The notes: generated by a model from the sequence alone, not told the origin. Shown: positions 1-9,425, counted from the first letter of the stretch. The stretch: 64,000 bases of DNA from Ruegeria atlantica (GCF_001458195.1 NZ_CYPU01000072.1:124001-188000); one strand, 5' to 3'. Made by a program: numbers and translations.

Positions 1-183
1 ATCCATCCGCTATCCCGGCTGGACAAGAACCAACTGATCTCGGGGCTGGCCCAGACAGTGAATATCGCCAAGACTTATGGCACCTTGTACACCGGTGGCG
101 CGGCGGAATTCGGAGGGGGCGACAGCCAGGATTTGCAGCGCGATCTGATCGAAGAGCTTCTGAAAAAAGGTGAGGAAATCTGA
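1..183 (+). CDS. C-terminal 60 residues of an unrecognised protein (5' truncated by window edge)
   Basis: Frame 1 is open from the first base of the window and ends at TGA 181-183, giving 60 residues with codon use like the neighbouring genes. The tail includes GTLYTGGAAEFGGG and ends in a charged helix, LIEELLKKGEEI. I do not recognise the family from this fragment. The gene runs in the same direction as the halogenase that follows about 300 bases later, so a shared transcript is possible but not shown. Confidence 0.6.
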   Translation: MHPLSRLDKNQLISGLAQTVNIAKTYGTLYTGGAAEFGGGDSQDLQRDLIEELLKKGEEI

Positions 184-489
184 CACGCGCCCGGGAAGTG
201 CGTTTGCTCTGATTTCAAGTTGCCGCGCAGAAGCTGCGGTCCATCGGCGGCCCGGTTTGCCTTTAACGCATCGCGTTTATTTGTACTGCCCGGGGCAGGG
301 TGCCGTGACCGAGCGTCGCTTTGCCGAAAGAAGGAAAGTACATTCAGGTCAGGGCGCGCTAGACCCTAGCTGGACGCAGGAAACCTGCTATGCTTTGCCC
401 ATGCCAGAAGGGAAGGCTGCCAACAAATCCTCAAAAACAAAAAGGGGAAGCGGCCAAAAAATCCCTCAAGCCAACAGGGACAGAACAAT
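184..489. other. 306-base intergenic region before the halogenase
   Basis: I find no convincing gene here. A small perfect dyad, GCAGG-AAA-CCTGC, lies at 376-388 and is followed directly by TATGCT (389-394), which resembles a -10 box. No matching -35 sits at the usual distance, so I do not call a promoter. The stretch just before the halogenase (about 430-489) is A-rich, as expected of an untranslated leader. Confidence 0.5.
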
Positions 490-2178
490 ATGAATAATCG
501 TTTGCGTAAGATCACTATCGTGGGTGGTGGCACGGCGGGTTGGATGACCGCGCTGATACTGGACATGGTGTTTTCACGCACCTCGGCCCCCAAGGATCGC
601 CCGCGCATCTGCCTGATCGAAAGCCCCAATATCGCCACTGTTGGCGTCGGTGAGGCCACGGTGCCGCGCATGCCGGTCACTCTGCGTCAGGCGGGCATTT
701 CCGAGCGGGATTTTTTTCGCGAGACCAATGCATCGTTCAAGCTGGGCGTGAAGTTCTGCAATTGGAACAAGGACGCAAAGGGCAATCGCATCGATTATGT
801 GAACCCCTTTGCCCACGGTCAGTTGTTGGAAGGATTGGAAGCCGCCGAATACTTCTTGCGCTTTGGCAATGGCGATCGGGACTTTACGCAATCCATCTCG
901 CCGCATGACGATCTGGCCCGCCTGTGCAAGGGCGGGCGACCGCTGGGTCAACCCGAGTTCGAACAACGGTTTGGCTACGCATATCATCTGGACGCCGTGA
1001 AATTTGCGGGCATGCTGACCAAGGTCTGCACCAAGCGCGGGGTGGAGCATATCCAAGATGAGGTGCAGGCGGTTGAGCTGGATGAACAGGGCAATGTCAG
1101 CCATCTGATGTTAGAGCGTAAGGGTCGCCACGACATCGAGATGGTCATAGATTGCACCGGGTTCCGCGGTTTGATCATCAACAAAGCACTGGGTGAGCCG
1201 TTTATGGATTACTCGGATTACCTGCCCAACGACCGCGCCATGGCTTTGCAGATTGAACATCCCGACCCAGAGAAAATCGAAAGCGTCACCCGGTCTACCG
1301 CGCTGGGCGCCGGTTGGACATGGCGGGTGCCGCTCTACAACCGTGTGGGCACAGGATATGTGTATTCATCGGCGCATCGCACGGATGATCAGGCGGCAGA
1401 TGAATATCTCGAATGGCTAGGCGACAGCGGCAAAGATTTGACACCGCGCGTGATCCCGATGCGCATCGGGCGCGTGCGCAATGCTTGGGTCAAGAACTGT
1501 CTGGCAATCGGTTTGTCTGGCGGGTTCATTGAACCGTTGGAAAGTACCGCAATCCATATGGTTGATCATGCGGTGCGCTGGTTCGCAGAACACCTGCCTA
1601 CACGCGACATCGAACCATCGCTGCGGGCAAGATACAACCGCCAAATGAACAAGATGTATGACGAGGTCCTGGATTTCATCTGTCTGCACTATCGCCTGGG
1701 CAACCGCACGGATGATCAATATTGGATCGATGCGCGCACAGAGATGAAGATACCGGATCGTTTGGCCGAAAACCTGGAATTGTGGCAGCACCGCCTGCCC
1801 ATGGAACACGATATCGAATTCGCCACACTGTTTAATTTCCGCGTTTATCAGACGGTTCTTTTGGGCAAGCAGGTCTATGACACCGGCTATGGGACCGGCA
1901 TCCGTGATCGTCTGCGGCCGTTGAAGAAACCGATTTGGTTCCAGTGGTGGAAGGGCGCGAAGGTGGATCTTGCGCAGATCCTCAAGGCGATGCCGGATCA
2001 CAAAACACTGCTGCGCGATATCCGAGGAGAGCTGGAGCAACCGCCAGCCTTTGGTATGGCGGCTGCGATGCAACCGACCGTCGCGATGCCGGGCGAACAA
2101 CTTGCACCCGTGGCAATCCAGAACATGCCGAACCTTGCCGAAATCCAAAGCGGCAAGAAGGACCTGCAACTGTTCTAG
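490..2178 (+). CDS. flavin-dependent tryptophan halogenase family protein
   Basis: The 562-residue protein matches the FADH2-dependent halogenase family, which makes hypohalous acid from reduced flavin, oxygen and halide and passes it along a tunnel to a substrate. The FAD site GGGTAGW is at residues 12-18. GVGEAT is at 52-57 and is followed by K84 in NASFKLG, aligned with the catalytic lysine. The signature WxWxxP is at 276-281 (WTWRVP). The last 40 or so residues form a Met/Pro/Gln-rich extension beyond the usual length. The start ATG has AGGGA about 10 bases upstream. The substrate cannot be read from sequence: many marine members sit in TonB-receptor loci and act on indoles rather than free tryptophan. 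No flavin reductase lies beside it. It converges with the sulfatase. Confidence 0.9.
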   Translation: MNNRLRKITIVGGGTAGWMTALILDMVFSRTSAPKDRPRICLIESPNIATVGVGEATVPRMPVTLRQAGISERDFFRETNASFKLGVKFCNWNKDAKGNRIDYVNPFAHGQLLEGLEAAEYFLRFGNGDRDFTQSISPHDDLARLCKGGRPLGQPEFEQRFGYAYHLDAVKFAGMLTKVCTKRGVEHIQDEVQAVELDEQGNVSHLMLERKGRHDIEMVIDCTGFRGLIINKALGEPFMDYSDYLPNDRAMALQIEHPDPEKIESVTRSTALGAGWTWRVPLYNRVGTGYVYSSAHRTDDQAADEYLEWLGDSGKDLTPRVIPMRIGRVRNAWVKNCLAIGLSGGFIEPLESTAIHMVDHAVRWFAEHLPTRDIEPSLRARYNRQMNKMYDEVLDFICLHYRLGNRTDDQYWIDARTEMKIPDRLAENLELWQHRLPMEHDIEFATLFNFRVYQTVLLGKQVYDTGYGTGIRDRLRPLKKPIWFQWWKGAKVDLAQILKAMPDHKTLLRDIRGELEQPPAFGMAAAMQPTVAMPGEQLAPVAIQNMPNLAEIQSGKKDLQLF

Positions 2179-2192
2179 AAGGTCCTAGCGCT

Positions 2193-2237
2193 CCGCGCAG
2201 CTTTGCGGTGGTGGCAGCATTGAACTGCGCTGCGCGG
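2193..2237. terminator. inverted repeat between convergent genes, possible bidirectional terminator
   Basis: CCGCGCAGC (2193-2201) is perfectly complementary to GCTGCGCGG (2229-2237), with 27 bases between. It lies in the 95-base gap between the convergent halogenase and sulfatase genes, where a shared terminator is expected. No T-run follows on either strand, so intrinsic termination is unproven. Confidence 0.4.
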
Positions 2238-2273
2238 ACCGAAGACCCACTGGAGAAATGCAAAATACCTGCG

Positions 2274-3749
2274 TTAAAGCGCGGGTCCTTCACGCAGCTT
2301 TTCCTGCTCGGACGGGGTGGGCGTGTGATTGAAGACAAAGGCCGTGCGGCAGGCTTCTTCTCCGCCCAGGTCTTCGATTTTCTTGCGTTGATCGGCAAAG
2401 GCGCGGGAGTTGACCTCTTCGGGGTCGCAGATTTCTCGCAGACGGCGTTCCCCTTCGGCCAGAGCGGTCTGAACCTGCGGGTCATTTACCCGATCCAGCG
2501 CGCGGTTGGTCTGTTCTTGAGGATCGATTGACAGGTCGAACAATTGCGGGGGCTGTCCGACATAATAGACGTATTTCCATTCGCCCCATCGCACCATGAA
2601 ACTGCCGGTTTTTGACCCACCATCGTGGTATTCGCTGAAGCCGGTTCGGTCGGCGTCGTCCGGCGCATTTGCCAACTCGATCAGAGACAAGCCGGGTTGA
2701 CCCGCGTTGCCGTCGTCGGCTTCGATGCCGCAGACGTCCCGGGCGGTTGCGGCGATATCGGTCAGATTGGTACATGTGGTGACGCGTCGCCCCGACGGGA
2801 TACCGGGGCCGGCCGCGATCATCGGAATTCCTGCACTGGCCTCATACATTACCTGTTTGGTCCAAAACCCCTGATCCCCCATCATGTCACCGTGGTCGGA
2901 TACATAGATCACGGCCGTATTTTCAGCATGACCACTGTCGGACAAGGCTTTCAGGATGCGCCCCACGCAATCATCCATCAGTGAGATCAGGCCATAATAA
3001 GCCGCTTTCGCCTCGCGCATTTTCTGTTCGTCGAAATAGTCCTCATAGTTGAAGAACGCGGCGATGTTGCGCAGCTCTTCATGATCCGGCAGCCCTTTGC
3101 CATAACCGACAGGCAAATCCATATGAGCAGGGTCGTAAATGTCGTACCATTCCTTGGGACAGGTCAGGGGATAGTGCGGACTGACCAGCGACACAAATGC
3201 AGCCCAGGGCTTGTCCTGTCGCGCGGGATCGGCCAGCCAGGCCTCGGCTGCTGCGGTAATGTCCAGATCGTAATCGGTGTAGGTGCTGGGCCCGACGCCC
3301 ACATCGCCTGCCAGCTCGGATGCCGAATCATAGTCTGGTGGGTTTTCGCGCAAAAGCCCAACAGCCCAGCCGACACCTCCGACCACGTGCATCGGCAGGA
3401 TCTCCTCCGAGAAGCCATTGTCGTCTTGGTTGGACCTGAAGTGCAGTTTTCCAATAGAGACGACCTCGCGCCCGGCGTCGCGCACCTGCCTCATCCAGCT
3501 GCGCGGGTGGCCGTCATAGGGGGTTGCGCTGTCCCAGTTTCCTGTCGTGTGAACCCAGTCTCCGGTCGCAAGCGCCGCCCGTGTGGGTACGCACATGGGT
3601 GAGGGTGTGTAGGCGGACTGAAACATCGTACCGCGCGTGGCCAGTGCATCCAGATTGGGCGTTTTGACAATCGGATGGCCCGCGCATCCCATCGCGTCTT
3701 TGCGGTGTTCGTCTGAAACGATGACGAGAAAGTTCAGGTCTTGACGCAT
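2274..3749 (-). CDS. sulfatase (choline-sulfatase-like, formylglycine type)
   Basis: A 491-residue type I sulfatase, which hydrolyses sulfate esters using a formylglycine made from cysteine. The modification site is CVPTR inside PMCVPTRAALATG, about residues 52-64. Metal-binding positions are VSDEHR near the N terminus and VSDHGDMMGDQG near residue 275, followed by the WTK segment. I chose the ATG at 3749 because GGAGGA lies 7 bases upstream; the frame stays open further 5' but that part looks non-coding. There is no signal peptide, as in cytoplasmic choline sulfatase BetC, but the substrate is uncertain. No betaine genes are adjacent. The anaerobic maturase is not in this window. Confidence 0.88.
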   Translation of the reverse strand: MRQDLNFLVIVSDEHRKDAMGCAGHPIVKTPNLDALATRGTMFQSAYTPSPMCVPTRAALATGDWVHTTGNWDSATPYDGHPRSWMRQVRDAGREVVSIGKLHFRSNQDDNGFSEEILPMHVVGGVGWAVGLLRENPPDYDSASELAGDVGVGPSTYTDYDLDITAAAEAWLADPARQDKPWAAFVSLVSPHYPLTCPKEWYDIYDPAHMDLPVGYGKGLPDHEELRNIAAFFNYEDYFDEQKMREAKAAYYGLISLMDDCVGRILKALSDSGHAENTAVIYVSDHGDMMGDQGFWTKQVMYEASAGIPMIAAGPGIPSGRRVTTCTNLTDIAATARDVCGIEADDGNAGQPGLSLIELANAPDDADRTGFSEYHDGGSKTGSFMVRWGEWKYVYYVGQPPQLFDLSIDPQEQTNRALDRVNDPQVQTALAEGERRLREICDPEEVNSRAFADQRKKIEDLGGEEACRTAFVFNHTPTPSEQEKLREGPAL

Positions 3750-3964
3750 GAAATCCTCCGGCTTTCTCAAAGCTTTGCAATTGGCGCTGACTTTGCTGTT
3801 CGAAACGCGACATTCTTCGCAGGAATCGGGAAATGCGCCTAACGAGAGCGGTTGCATACGGATATTGATAATGTAATAACATAGCAAAAAAATCGAGCGA
3901 GCATGGCGATATCCATTGACACCTGAAAGCCTAGGTTCGTGCGCGCCGATGAAAGGAGCGCAAA

Positions 3965-4240
3965 ATGACTGACCGCCGAAAGAACCGAAACCTGCGCAGC
4001 CGGATCAAACGCCGCCGGCGGACGGGATCGCTAATGCAGGCCTATGATGCGTTGCCTGCCGAATTGCGATGGTGGCTTGCCTCGGCTTGTTTGCCGTGGA
4101 GCCCGGCCTCAGCGCTGCGCATTTGGGATAAGGTAGGCGGCGCGCATGATCCCAATGATGCCTATTCGCGTTTGAATGCCATTGAGCAATCCATGTTGCA
4201 ACGGGACGGGCGCGTTTGGGACATGGCGCGGCGGGGGTGA
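3965..4240 (+). CDS. small conserved protein, resembles DUF6525
   Basis: A 91-residue protein with a very basic N terminus (RIKRRRR near residue 13) and a tryptophan-rich core, LPAELRWWLASACLPWSP. From memory this resembles a small Rhodobacteraceae family labelled DUF6525; no function is known. GAAAGGAG just upstream is a strong ribosome binding site. It stands alone: the sulfatase diverges on its left and the rpsA promoter lies to its right. Confidence 0.65.
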   Translation: MTDRRKNRNLRSRIKRRRRTGSLMQAYDALPAELRWWLASACLPWSPASALRIWDKVGGAHDPNDAYSRLNAIEQSMLQRDGRVWDMARRG

Positions 4241-4275
4241 CGGCGGCCGGTGCCCTGTATATCAAGGCTTTCCTC

Positions 4276-4304
4276 TTGCACATGTCGGGAATTCCGCATA
4301 TACG
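4276..4304 (+). promoter_or_regulatory. sigma70-like promoter for rpsA
   Basis: TTGCAC (4276-4281) and TATACG (4299-4304) are separated by exactly 17 bases. This is the best promoter match between the DUF6525-like gene and rpsA. It predicts a start near 4311 and a leader of about 178 bases. Confidence 0.6.
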
Positions 4305-4352
4305 CGCGCTGTCAACACAAGGGCGGTCAACGTCCGGATGACGTTACTGAGC

Positions 4353-4380
4353 AGGGCCGGGTAACCTCGGCCCTTTGTGT
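4353..4380 (+). terminator. terminator-like hairpin in the rpsA leader
   Basis: AGGGCCG (4353-4359) pairs perfectly with CGGCCCT (4368-4374) around an 8-base loop, followed by TTGTGTTTGTTTG. It sits between the candidate rpsA promoter and the rpsA start. It may end transcripts from upstream, or act as an attenuator in the leader. Confidence 0.55.
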
Positions 4381-4488
4381 TTGTTTGCTCAGCGGCGCAC
4401 CGGGTCACGTCCGATGACACCATGAAACAAGACCGGCGGAGACAACCGCTCGGCCAGTAAAAATGTATGTAAAGGAAAACACTGCCAG

Positions 4489-6165
4489 ATGGCTGATACA
4501 ACCATGGAGGAATTCGAAGCCCTCCTGAACGAAAGCTTCGAAATGGACACGCCCGAAGAGGGTTCTGTTGTCAAAGGCAAGGTACTGGCGATCGAAGCCG
4601 GCCAAGCCATCATCGACGTCGGCTACAAAATGGAAGGCCGCGTTGATCTGAAAGAATTCGCAAATCCCGGCGAAGCTCCTGAAATCGCCGTTGGTGACGA
4701 GGTAGAAGTCTACCTGCGCGCCGCAGAAAACGCCCGTGGCGAAGCCGTTATCTCGCGCGAGATGGCCCGCCGTGAAGAGGCATGGGACCGTCTGGAAAAA
4801 GCATATGCCGACGACCAGCGCGTCGAAGGTGCAATCTTTGGTCGCGTCAAAGGTGGCTTCACCGTCGATCTGGGTGGCGCAGTTGCGTTCCTGCCCGGTT
4901 CGCAGGTTGACGTCCGCCCGGTACGCGACGCTGGCCCGCTGATGGGTCTGAAGCAGCCGTTCCAGATTCTGAAAATGGACCGCCGTCGTGGCAACATCGT
5001 TGTTTCGCGCCGCGCTATCCTGGAAGAATCGCGTGCCGAACAGCGTGCCGAAGTCATTGGCAACCTGACCGAAGGTCAGACCGTCGAAGGCGTGGTCAAG
5101 AACATCACCGAATACGGTGCGTTTGTTGACCTGGGCGGCGTTGATGGCCTGCTGCACGTCACCGACATGGCATGGCGTCGTGTGAATCACCCGTCCGAGA
5201 TCCTGACGATCGGCGAAACCATTAAGGTTCAGGTCATCAAGATCAACAAAGAGACCCACCGCATCAGCCTGGGCATGAAGCAGCTGCAGGAAGATCCATG
5301 GGATCTGGTTGCTGCCAAGTATCCGCTGAGCTCGGTCCATCAGGGTCGCGTCACCAACATCACCGACTACGGCGCGTTCGTCGAGCTGGAAGCCGGTGTC
5401 GAAGGTCTGGTGCACGTGTCCGAGATGTCCTGGACCAAGAAAAACGTCCACCCCGGCAAGATCGTTTCGACCAGCCAGGAAGTCGACGTCATGGTTCTGG
5501 AAATCGACGGCGCCAAGCGTCGTGTGTCTCTGGGCCTGAAGCAGACCATGCGCAACCCGTGGGAAGTGTTTGCAGAAACACACCCCGAGGGCACCGAAGT
5601 CGAAGGCGAAGTCAAAAACATCACCGAATTTGGTCTGTTCATTGGTCTCGAAGGCGACATCGACGGCATGGTTCACCTGTCCGACCTGTCGTGGGACGAA
5701 CGTGGCGAAGATGCGATCCAGAACTACCGCAAAGGCGACATGGTTTCGGCCGTTGTCTCGGAAGTTGACGTGGAAAAAGAGCGTATCTCGCTGTCGATCA
5801 AAGCCCTGGGTGGTGACAAGTTCGCAGAAGCCGTTGGCGGCGTGAAGCGCGGTTCGATCATCACTGTCGAAGTCACTGCGATCGAAGATGGCGGCATCGA
5901 GGTGGAATACGAAGGCATGAAGTCCTTCATCCGTCGTTCCGACCTGTCGCGTGATCGTGCAGAGCAGCGCCCTGAGCGTTTCTCGGTTAACGACAAGATC
6001 GACGTCCGCGTCACCAATGTCGACAGCAAGACTCGCCGTCTGGGTCTGTCGATCAAGGCACGTGAGATCGCCGAAGAGAAAGAGGCCGTGGAACAGTACG
6101 GTTCTTCCGACTCGGGCGCATCGCTGGGCGATATCCTGGGTGCAGCGCTGAAATCCGGCGACTAA
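4489..6165 (+). CDS. rpsA: 30S ribosomal protein S1
   Basis: The 558-residue length is typical for S1, which unfolds mRNA and brings it to the 30S subunit. Six S1 (OB-fold) repeats run from about residue 20 to 525. The clearest are near 200 ([16 protein letters not shown]), 284 ([14 protein letters not shown]) and 371 ([14 protein letters not shown]), each ending in an RISL/RVSLG-type strand. AAGGAAA precedes the start. In many bacteria cmk lies just upstream; here it does not, and rpsA appears to have its own promoter. It is followed by a strong terminator and then ihfB. Confidence 0.98.
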   Translation: MADTTMEEFEALLNESFEMDTPEEGSVVKGKVLAIEAGQAIIDVGYKMEGRVDLKEFANPGEAPEIAVGDEVEVYLRAAENARGEAVISREMARREEAWDRLEKAYADDQRVEGAIFGRVKGGFTVDLGGAVAFLPGSQVDVRPVRDAGPLMGLKQPFQILKMDRRRGNIVVSRRAILEESRAEQRAEVIGNLTEGQTVEGVVKNITEYGAFVDLGGVDGLLHVTDMAWRRVNHPSEILTIGETIKVQVIKINKETHRISLGMKQLQEDPWDLVAAKYPLSSVHQGRVTNITDYGAFVELEAGVEGLVHVSEMSWTKKNVHPGKIVSTSQEVDVMVLEIDGAKRRVSLGLKQTMRNPWEVFAETHPEGTEVEGEVKNITEFGLFIGLEGDIDGMVHLSDLSWDERGEDAIQNYRKGDMVSAVVSEVDVEKERISLSIKALGGDKFAEAVGGVKRGSIITVEVTAIEDGGIEVEYEGMKSFIRRSDLSRDRAEQRPERFSVNDKIDVRVTNVDSKTRRLGLSIKAREIAEEKEAVEQYGSSDSGASLGDILGAALKSGD

Positions 6166-6193
6166 GCTCAGGCTGGATTTTCAGCCGAATTTT

Positions 6194-6224
6194 CGGCCCC
6201 GTGCAGACGCGCGGGGCCGTTTTT
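6194..6224 (+). terminator. rho-independent terminator of rpsA
   Basis: CGGCCCCG (6194-6201) pairs with CGGGGCCG (6212-6219). The stem extends inward by three further pairs (one G-T) to a 4-base loop, and TTTTT (6220-6224) follows. It lies 28 bases past the rpsA stop. Confidence 0.92.
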
Positions 6225-6436
6225 GTTGCGAATCAATATGTTCCAAAATTTGGGCTTATTGCGGCCGTCGTTCACGCTTTAAGAGCGGATTTTGCCTGAA
6301 CAAGCAAAAAATCGCGCGACTTTGCAGTAAAATGAATGCTTTGCACACAGAGTTTACGTTCCCCCGATCACGGTTTTTTCCTATACTGTCCAGAAGTATA
6401 GACATGGTTAACCGGTCGCCTGGGAGGGTAACACTC

Positions 6437-6721
6437 ATGATCCGTTCAGAACTGATTCAGAAAATCGCCGACGAAAACCCGCATCTCTATCAGCGTGATG
6501 TCGAGCGGATTGTGAATACCGTGTTCGAAGAAGTGACAGATGCCATGGCGCGTGGCGACCGTGTTGAACTGCGCGGCTTCGGTGCGTTCTCGGTCAAACA
6601 ACGGGATGCGCGTGTTGGCCGCAATCCTCGTACGGGTGCGACCGTGCAGGTCGAAGAAAAATGTGTTCCATTCTTCAAAACTGGCAAGTTGCTAAGGGAC
6701 CGATTGAACGGTAAAGCCTGA
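6437..6721 (+). CDS. ihfB: integration host factor subunit beta
   Basis: A 94-residue HU/IHF-family DNA-bending protein. The DNA-binding arm [10 protein letters not shown] is at 61-70 with the intercalating proline at P64. The N terminus [11 protein letters not shown] is typical of IHF beta. It pairs with IHF alpha (not in this window) to bend DNA at promoters and recombination sites. I chose the ATG at 6437 because GGGAGGG (6422-6428) is correctly placed; longer in-frame starts upstream lack homology. TATACT at 6382-6387 could be its -10 box, but no good -35 is evident. Confidence 0.97.
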   Translation: MIRSELIQKIADENPHLYQRDVERIVNTVFEEVTDAMARGDRVELRGFGAFSVKQRDARVGRNPRTGATVQVEEKCVPFFKTGKLLRDRLNGKA

Positions 6722-6725
6722 CACC

Positions 6726-7079
6726 ATGATGCGTTACCTTCGATATGCTTTCCTGGCGATCCTTGGGATCGTTCTTGTGTCAATCTCGCTGGCCAATCGC
6801 CAGATGGTCGAGTTGAAACTGATGCCGGATGCCCTGGCGGAGTTGCTGGGGCTCAATTTCTCAACGTCTTTGCCATTGTTCATCGTGGTGTTGGGCGGCG
6901 TCGTGGCCGGTCTGATCATCGGCTTCCTGTGGGAATGGCTGCGCGAGCACAAACACCGCCGCGATGCCTCGACCAAGACCGGAGAAGTGCGTAAGCTTGA
7001 GCGTGAGGTCAAGAAGCTCAAGAAAAAGCAGAATGAGGGCAAGGACGACGTTCTGGCTCTGCTGGACGAAGCCAGCTGA
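6726..7079 (+). CDS. lapA: LapA-domain (DUF1049) inner-membrane protein
   Basis: This 117-residue protein has two membrane segments, about 6-24 and 50-70. A WEWLREHKHRR junction follows, then a lysine-rich cytoplasmic coiled coil (REVKKLKKKQ). That is the LapA/YciS layout. In E. coli LapA works with LapB to tune LPS synthesis through LpxC turnover; whether that holds here is inferred. It starts 4 bases after the ihfB stop and ends 9 bases before trpF, so it is probably co-transcribed with both. Confidence 0.85.
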   Translation: MMRYLRYAFLAILGIVLVSISLANRQMVELKLMPDALAELLGLNFSTSLPLFIVVLGGVVAGLIIGFLWEWLREHKHRRDASTKTGEVRKLEREVKKLKKKQNEGKDDVLALLDEAS

Positions 7080-7088
7080 GGCACTTTT

Positions 7089-7730
7089 ATGACGAACGTA
7101 GCTGTTAAAATCTGCGGGCTGACCGCACCTGATCACGTGCGCGCTGCGGCTGACGCTGGCGCGCGATATGTCGGGTTTGTCTTCTTCCAAAAATCGCCAC
7201 GGCATCTTGGCATTGATGAAGCCGCGTCACTGGCACAGCTGGTGCCGGCAGGCGTGGCCAAGGTCGCGTTGACCGTGAATGCGACGGACGAGGAACTGGA
7301 CCGCGTCGTCGCAAGCGTGCCCTTGGACATGTTGCAACTGCACGGCAAAGAAACACCGCAGCGTGTTTCTGAGGTTCGCGACAGGTTTGGCTTGCCGGTG
7401 ATGAAAGCAATCGGCATCGCCGAAGCTGAGGATCTGAGCGCGATTGATTTGTATTCTGAAGTGGCTGATCAATTGCTGATCGACGCGAAGCCGCCGCGCA
7501 CCTCCGAACTGCCGGGCGGCAATGGGCTTGCCTTTGACTGGAGATTGCTCGCAGGCCGGAAATACTGGCGAAAGCCGTGGATGCTGGCCGGGGGACTGAC
7601 GCCAGACAACGTTGCCGAGGCGATCCGGATGACCGGTGCAAAACAAGTTGATGTGTCTTCGGGTGTCGAAAGCGCGCCGGGAGTTAAAGATACCATTAAG
7701 ATTTCCGAATTCGTATCCGCCACTCATTGA
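7089..7730 (+). CDS. trpF: phosphoribosylanthranilate isomerase
   Basis: A 213-residue (beta/alpha)8 barrel that catalyses the Amadori rearrangement of phosphoribosylanthranilate to CdRP in tryptophan synthesis. The catalytic cysteine is C9 in VKICGLT and the catalytic aspartate is D132 in [18 protein letters not shown] is the typical first-loop signature, and the C-terminal VDVSSGVE segment binds phosphate. It follows lapA by 9 bases and runs towards trpB, with one small damaged gene between them. Confidence 0.97.
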   Translation: MTNVAVKICGLTAPDHVRAAADAGARYVGFVFFQKSPRHLGIDEAASLAQLVPAGVAKVALTVNATDEELDRVVASVPLDMLQLHGKETPQRVSEVRDRFGLPVMKAIGIAEAEDLSAIDLYSEVADQLLIDAKPPRTSELPGGNGLAFDWRLLAGRKYWRKPWMLAGGLTPDNVAEAIRMTGAKQVDVSSGVESAPGVKDTIKISEFVSATH

Positions 7731-7776
7731 TCTGCATGCTGAGCTCCCCCGTGTATAACGCTGGGGAGGAACAAAG

Positions 7777-8110
7777 ATGATTGCAGCGATTGGTGGGGTT
7801 TCCCTGCAACATTGGTACAACGCGCCAGAGTTCTTTTGGCGGGCCGGGCAAGCGTTGAAGCAGGCGCGAGCGGATCCATTATGCGAGCATGCGCAGATGT
7901 TCCCTCACGGTGGGCTCTACTTTTCACTAAGTGTTTGGCAAGACGCCGAGGCCATGCTGACATTTGCCCATTCGGGACCACACAGGCGCGTTCTTGAGGC
8001 ATCGAACCGGTTGTCCATCACGCATGATCCATCATTTCTCATGCATCGCGGTGCCGACCGAAGAACAGGCCCTGCGGATCTGGAAGCATCGATACAGGCC
8101 CGCGAAATGA
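7777..8110 (+). pseudogene. small uncharacterised gene with an apparent +1 frameshift
   Basis: A strong ribosome site (GGGGAGGA, ending 6 bases before the ATG) opens a frame reading MIAAIGGVSLQHWYNAPEFF, then FSLSVWQDAEAM and HSGPHRR. This layout recalls dimeric alpha-beta barrel monooxygenase-like proteins (DUF3291/CrtA-like), but the family call is weak. In this frame it would run 94 bases into trpB and end in nonsense. From about 8021 the next frame instead reads RMIHHFSCIAVPTEEQALRI and stops at TGA 8108-8110, leaving a normal 67-base gap before trpB. One extra base near 8010-8035 explains both facts. There is no homopolymer at the site. Confidence 0.6.
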
Positions 8111-8177
8111 TACGTTTTGCCATGGCAAAACCTGGCAGCACCTCCTATGAACAACGGGTACGACGAGGGAGACACCC

Positions 8178-9425
8178 ATGGCCAACGATCTTTTCAATTC
8201 CTTCATGTCCGGTCCCGACGAACAGGGCCGGTTTGGCATCTTCGGCGGGCGGTTTGTCAGCGAAACGCTGATGCCGCTGATTCTGTCGCTGGAAGAGGAA
8301 TATGAAAAGGCCAAAGATGATCCGACCTTCTGGGCCGAGATGGAAGATCTGTGGGCGAACTATGTGGGTCGCCCCTCGCCACTGTATTACGCGGAACGCC
8401 TGACCGAGCATCTGGGTGGCGCGAAAATCTATCTGAAACGCGACGAATTGAACCACACCGGCGCGCACAAGATTAACAATGTTCTGGGCCAGATCATTCT
8501 TGCGCGGCGCATGGGCAAGACGCGGATCATCGCGGAAACCGGGGCAGGGCAGCACGGTGTGGCAACTGCCACCGTCTGCGCCAAGTTCGGCCTGAAATGT
8601 GTTGTCTATATGGGGGCGCACGATGTGCAGCGTCAAGCGCCCAACGTGTTCCGTATGCGCCTGCTTGGTGCCGAGGTAATTCCGGTTACTTCCGGACGAG
8701 GCACGCTGAAGGACGCGATGAACGACGCGCTGCGTGACTGGGTGACCAATGTACGTGATACGTTCTATTGCATCGGTACCGTGGCGGGCCCGCACCCGTA
8801 TCCGGCGATGGTGCGTGATTTCCAGTCGATCATCGGCAAGGAAGCCAAGGAACAGATGCAAAAGGCCGAAGGCCGTTTGCCCGACACGCTCATCGCCGCC
8901 ATCGGCGGTGGGTCGAATGCGATGGGCCTGTTCTATCCGTTCCTTGACGACAAGAGCGTCAACATCATCGGTGTTGAGGCGGGCGGTAAAGGCGTGAATG
9001 AAAAGATGGAACATTGCGCCTCGCTGACCGGTGGTCGTCCGGGTGTGCTGCACGGAAACCGTACCTACCTGCTGCAGGATGATGACGGCCAGATCCTCGA
9101 AGGCTATTCGATTTCCGCCGGCCTGGATTACCCTGGTATTGGCCCCGAGCATTCTTGGCTGAATGATATCGGTCGCGCGAACTATGTCTCGATCACCGAT
9201 AAAGAGGCGCTGGAAGCGTTCCAGCTGTGCTGTGCAACCGAAGGTATCATCCCGGCGTTGGAGCCCAGCCACGCGTTGGCGCATATCATGAAGATTGCGC
9301 CCGAACTGCCCAAGGATCACCTGATCTGCATGAACATGTGCGGTCGCGGGGACAAGGACGTACAGACGGTCGCCAAGTACCTGAACTTTGATATGTCCGA
9401 CACCGAAGGTCGTACGGCTGGCTAA
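8178..9425 (+). CDS. trpB: tryptophan synthase beta chain
   Basis: A 415-residue PLP enzyme that joins indole and serine to make tryptophan in an alpha2-beta2 complex with TrpA. The Schiff-base lysine is K98 in HTGAHKINN. The PLP-phosphate loop is IGGGSNA, near residue 240. GRGDKD lies near the C terminus. CGAGGGAGA upstream of ATG 8178 serves as the ribosome site. Its partner trpA lies 6 kb away on the opposite strand, so the two subunits are not co-transcribed here. Confidence 0.98.
   Translation: MANDLFNSFMSGPDEQGRFGIFGGRFVSETLMPLILSLEEEYEKAKDDPTFWAEMEDLWANYVGRPSPLYYAERLTEHLGGAKIYLKRDELNHTGAHKINNVLGQIILARRMGKTRIIAETGAGQHGVATATVCAKFGLKCVVYMGAHDVQRQAPNVFRMRLLGAEVIPVTSGRGTLKDAMNDALRDWVTNVRDTFYCIGTVAGPHPYPAMVRDFQSIIGKEAKEQMQKAEGRLPDTLIAAIGGGSNAMGLFYPFLDDKSVNIIGVEAGGKGVNEKMEHCASLTGGRPGVLHGNRTYLLQDDDGQILEGYSISAGLDYPGIGPEHSWLNDIGRANYVSITDKEALEAFQLCCATEGIIPALEPSHALAHIMKIAPELPKDHLICMNMCGRGDKDVQTVAKYLNFDMSDTEGRTAG

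Noticed and set aside
3842..3900. AT-rich stretch with an ATGT-N4-ACAT dyad upstream of the sulfatase
   Set aside because: Arms of four bases in AT-rich DNA are expected by chance; I could not assign a -10/-35 pair.
4405..5676. A long open frame opposite rpsA (423 codons, minus strand)
   Set aside because: It is a mirror of the strongly biased rpsA codons; it has no ribosome site and no recognisable domain.
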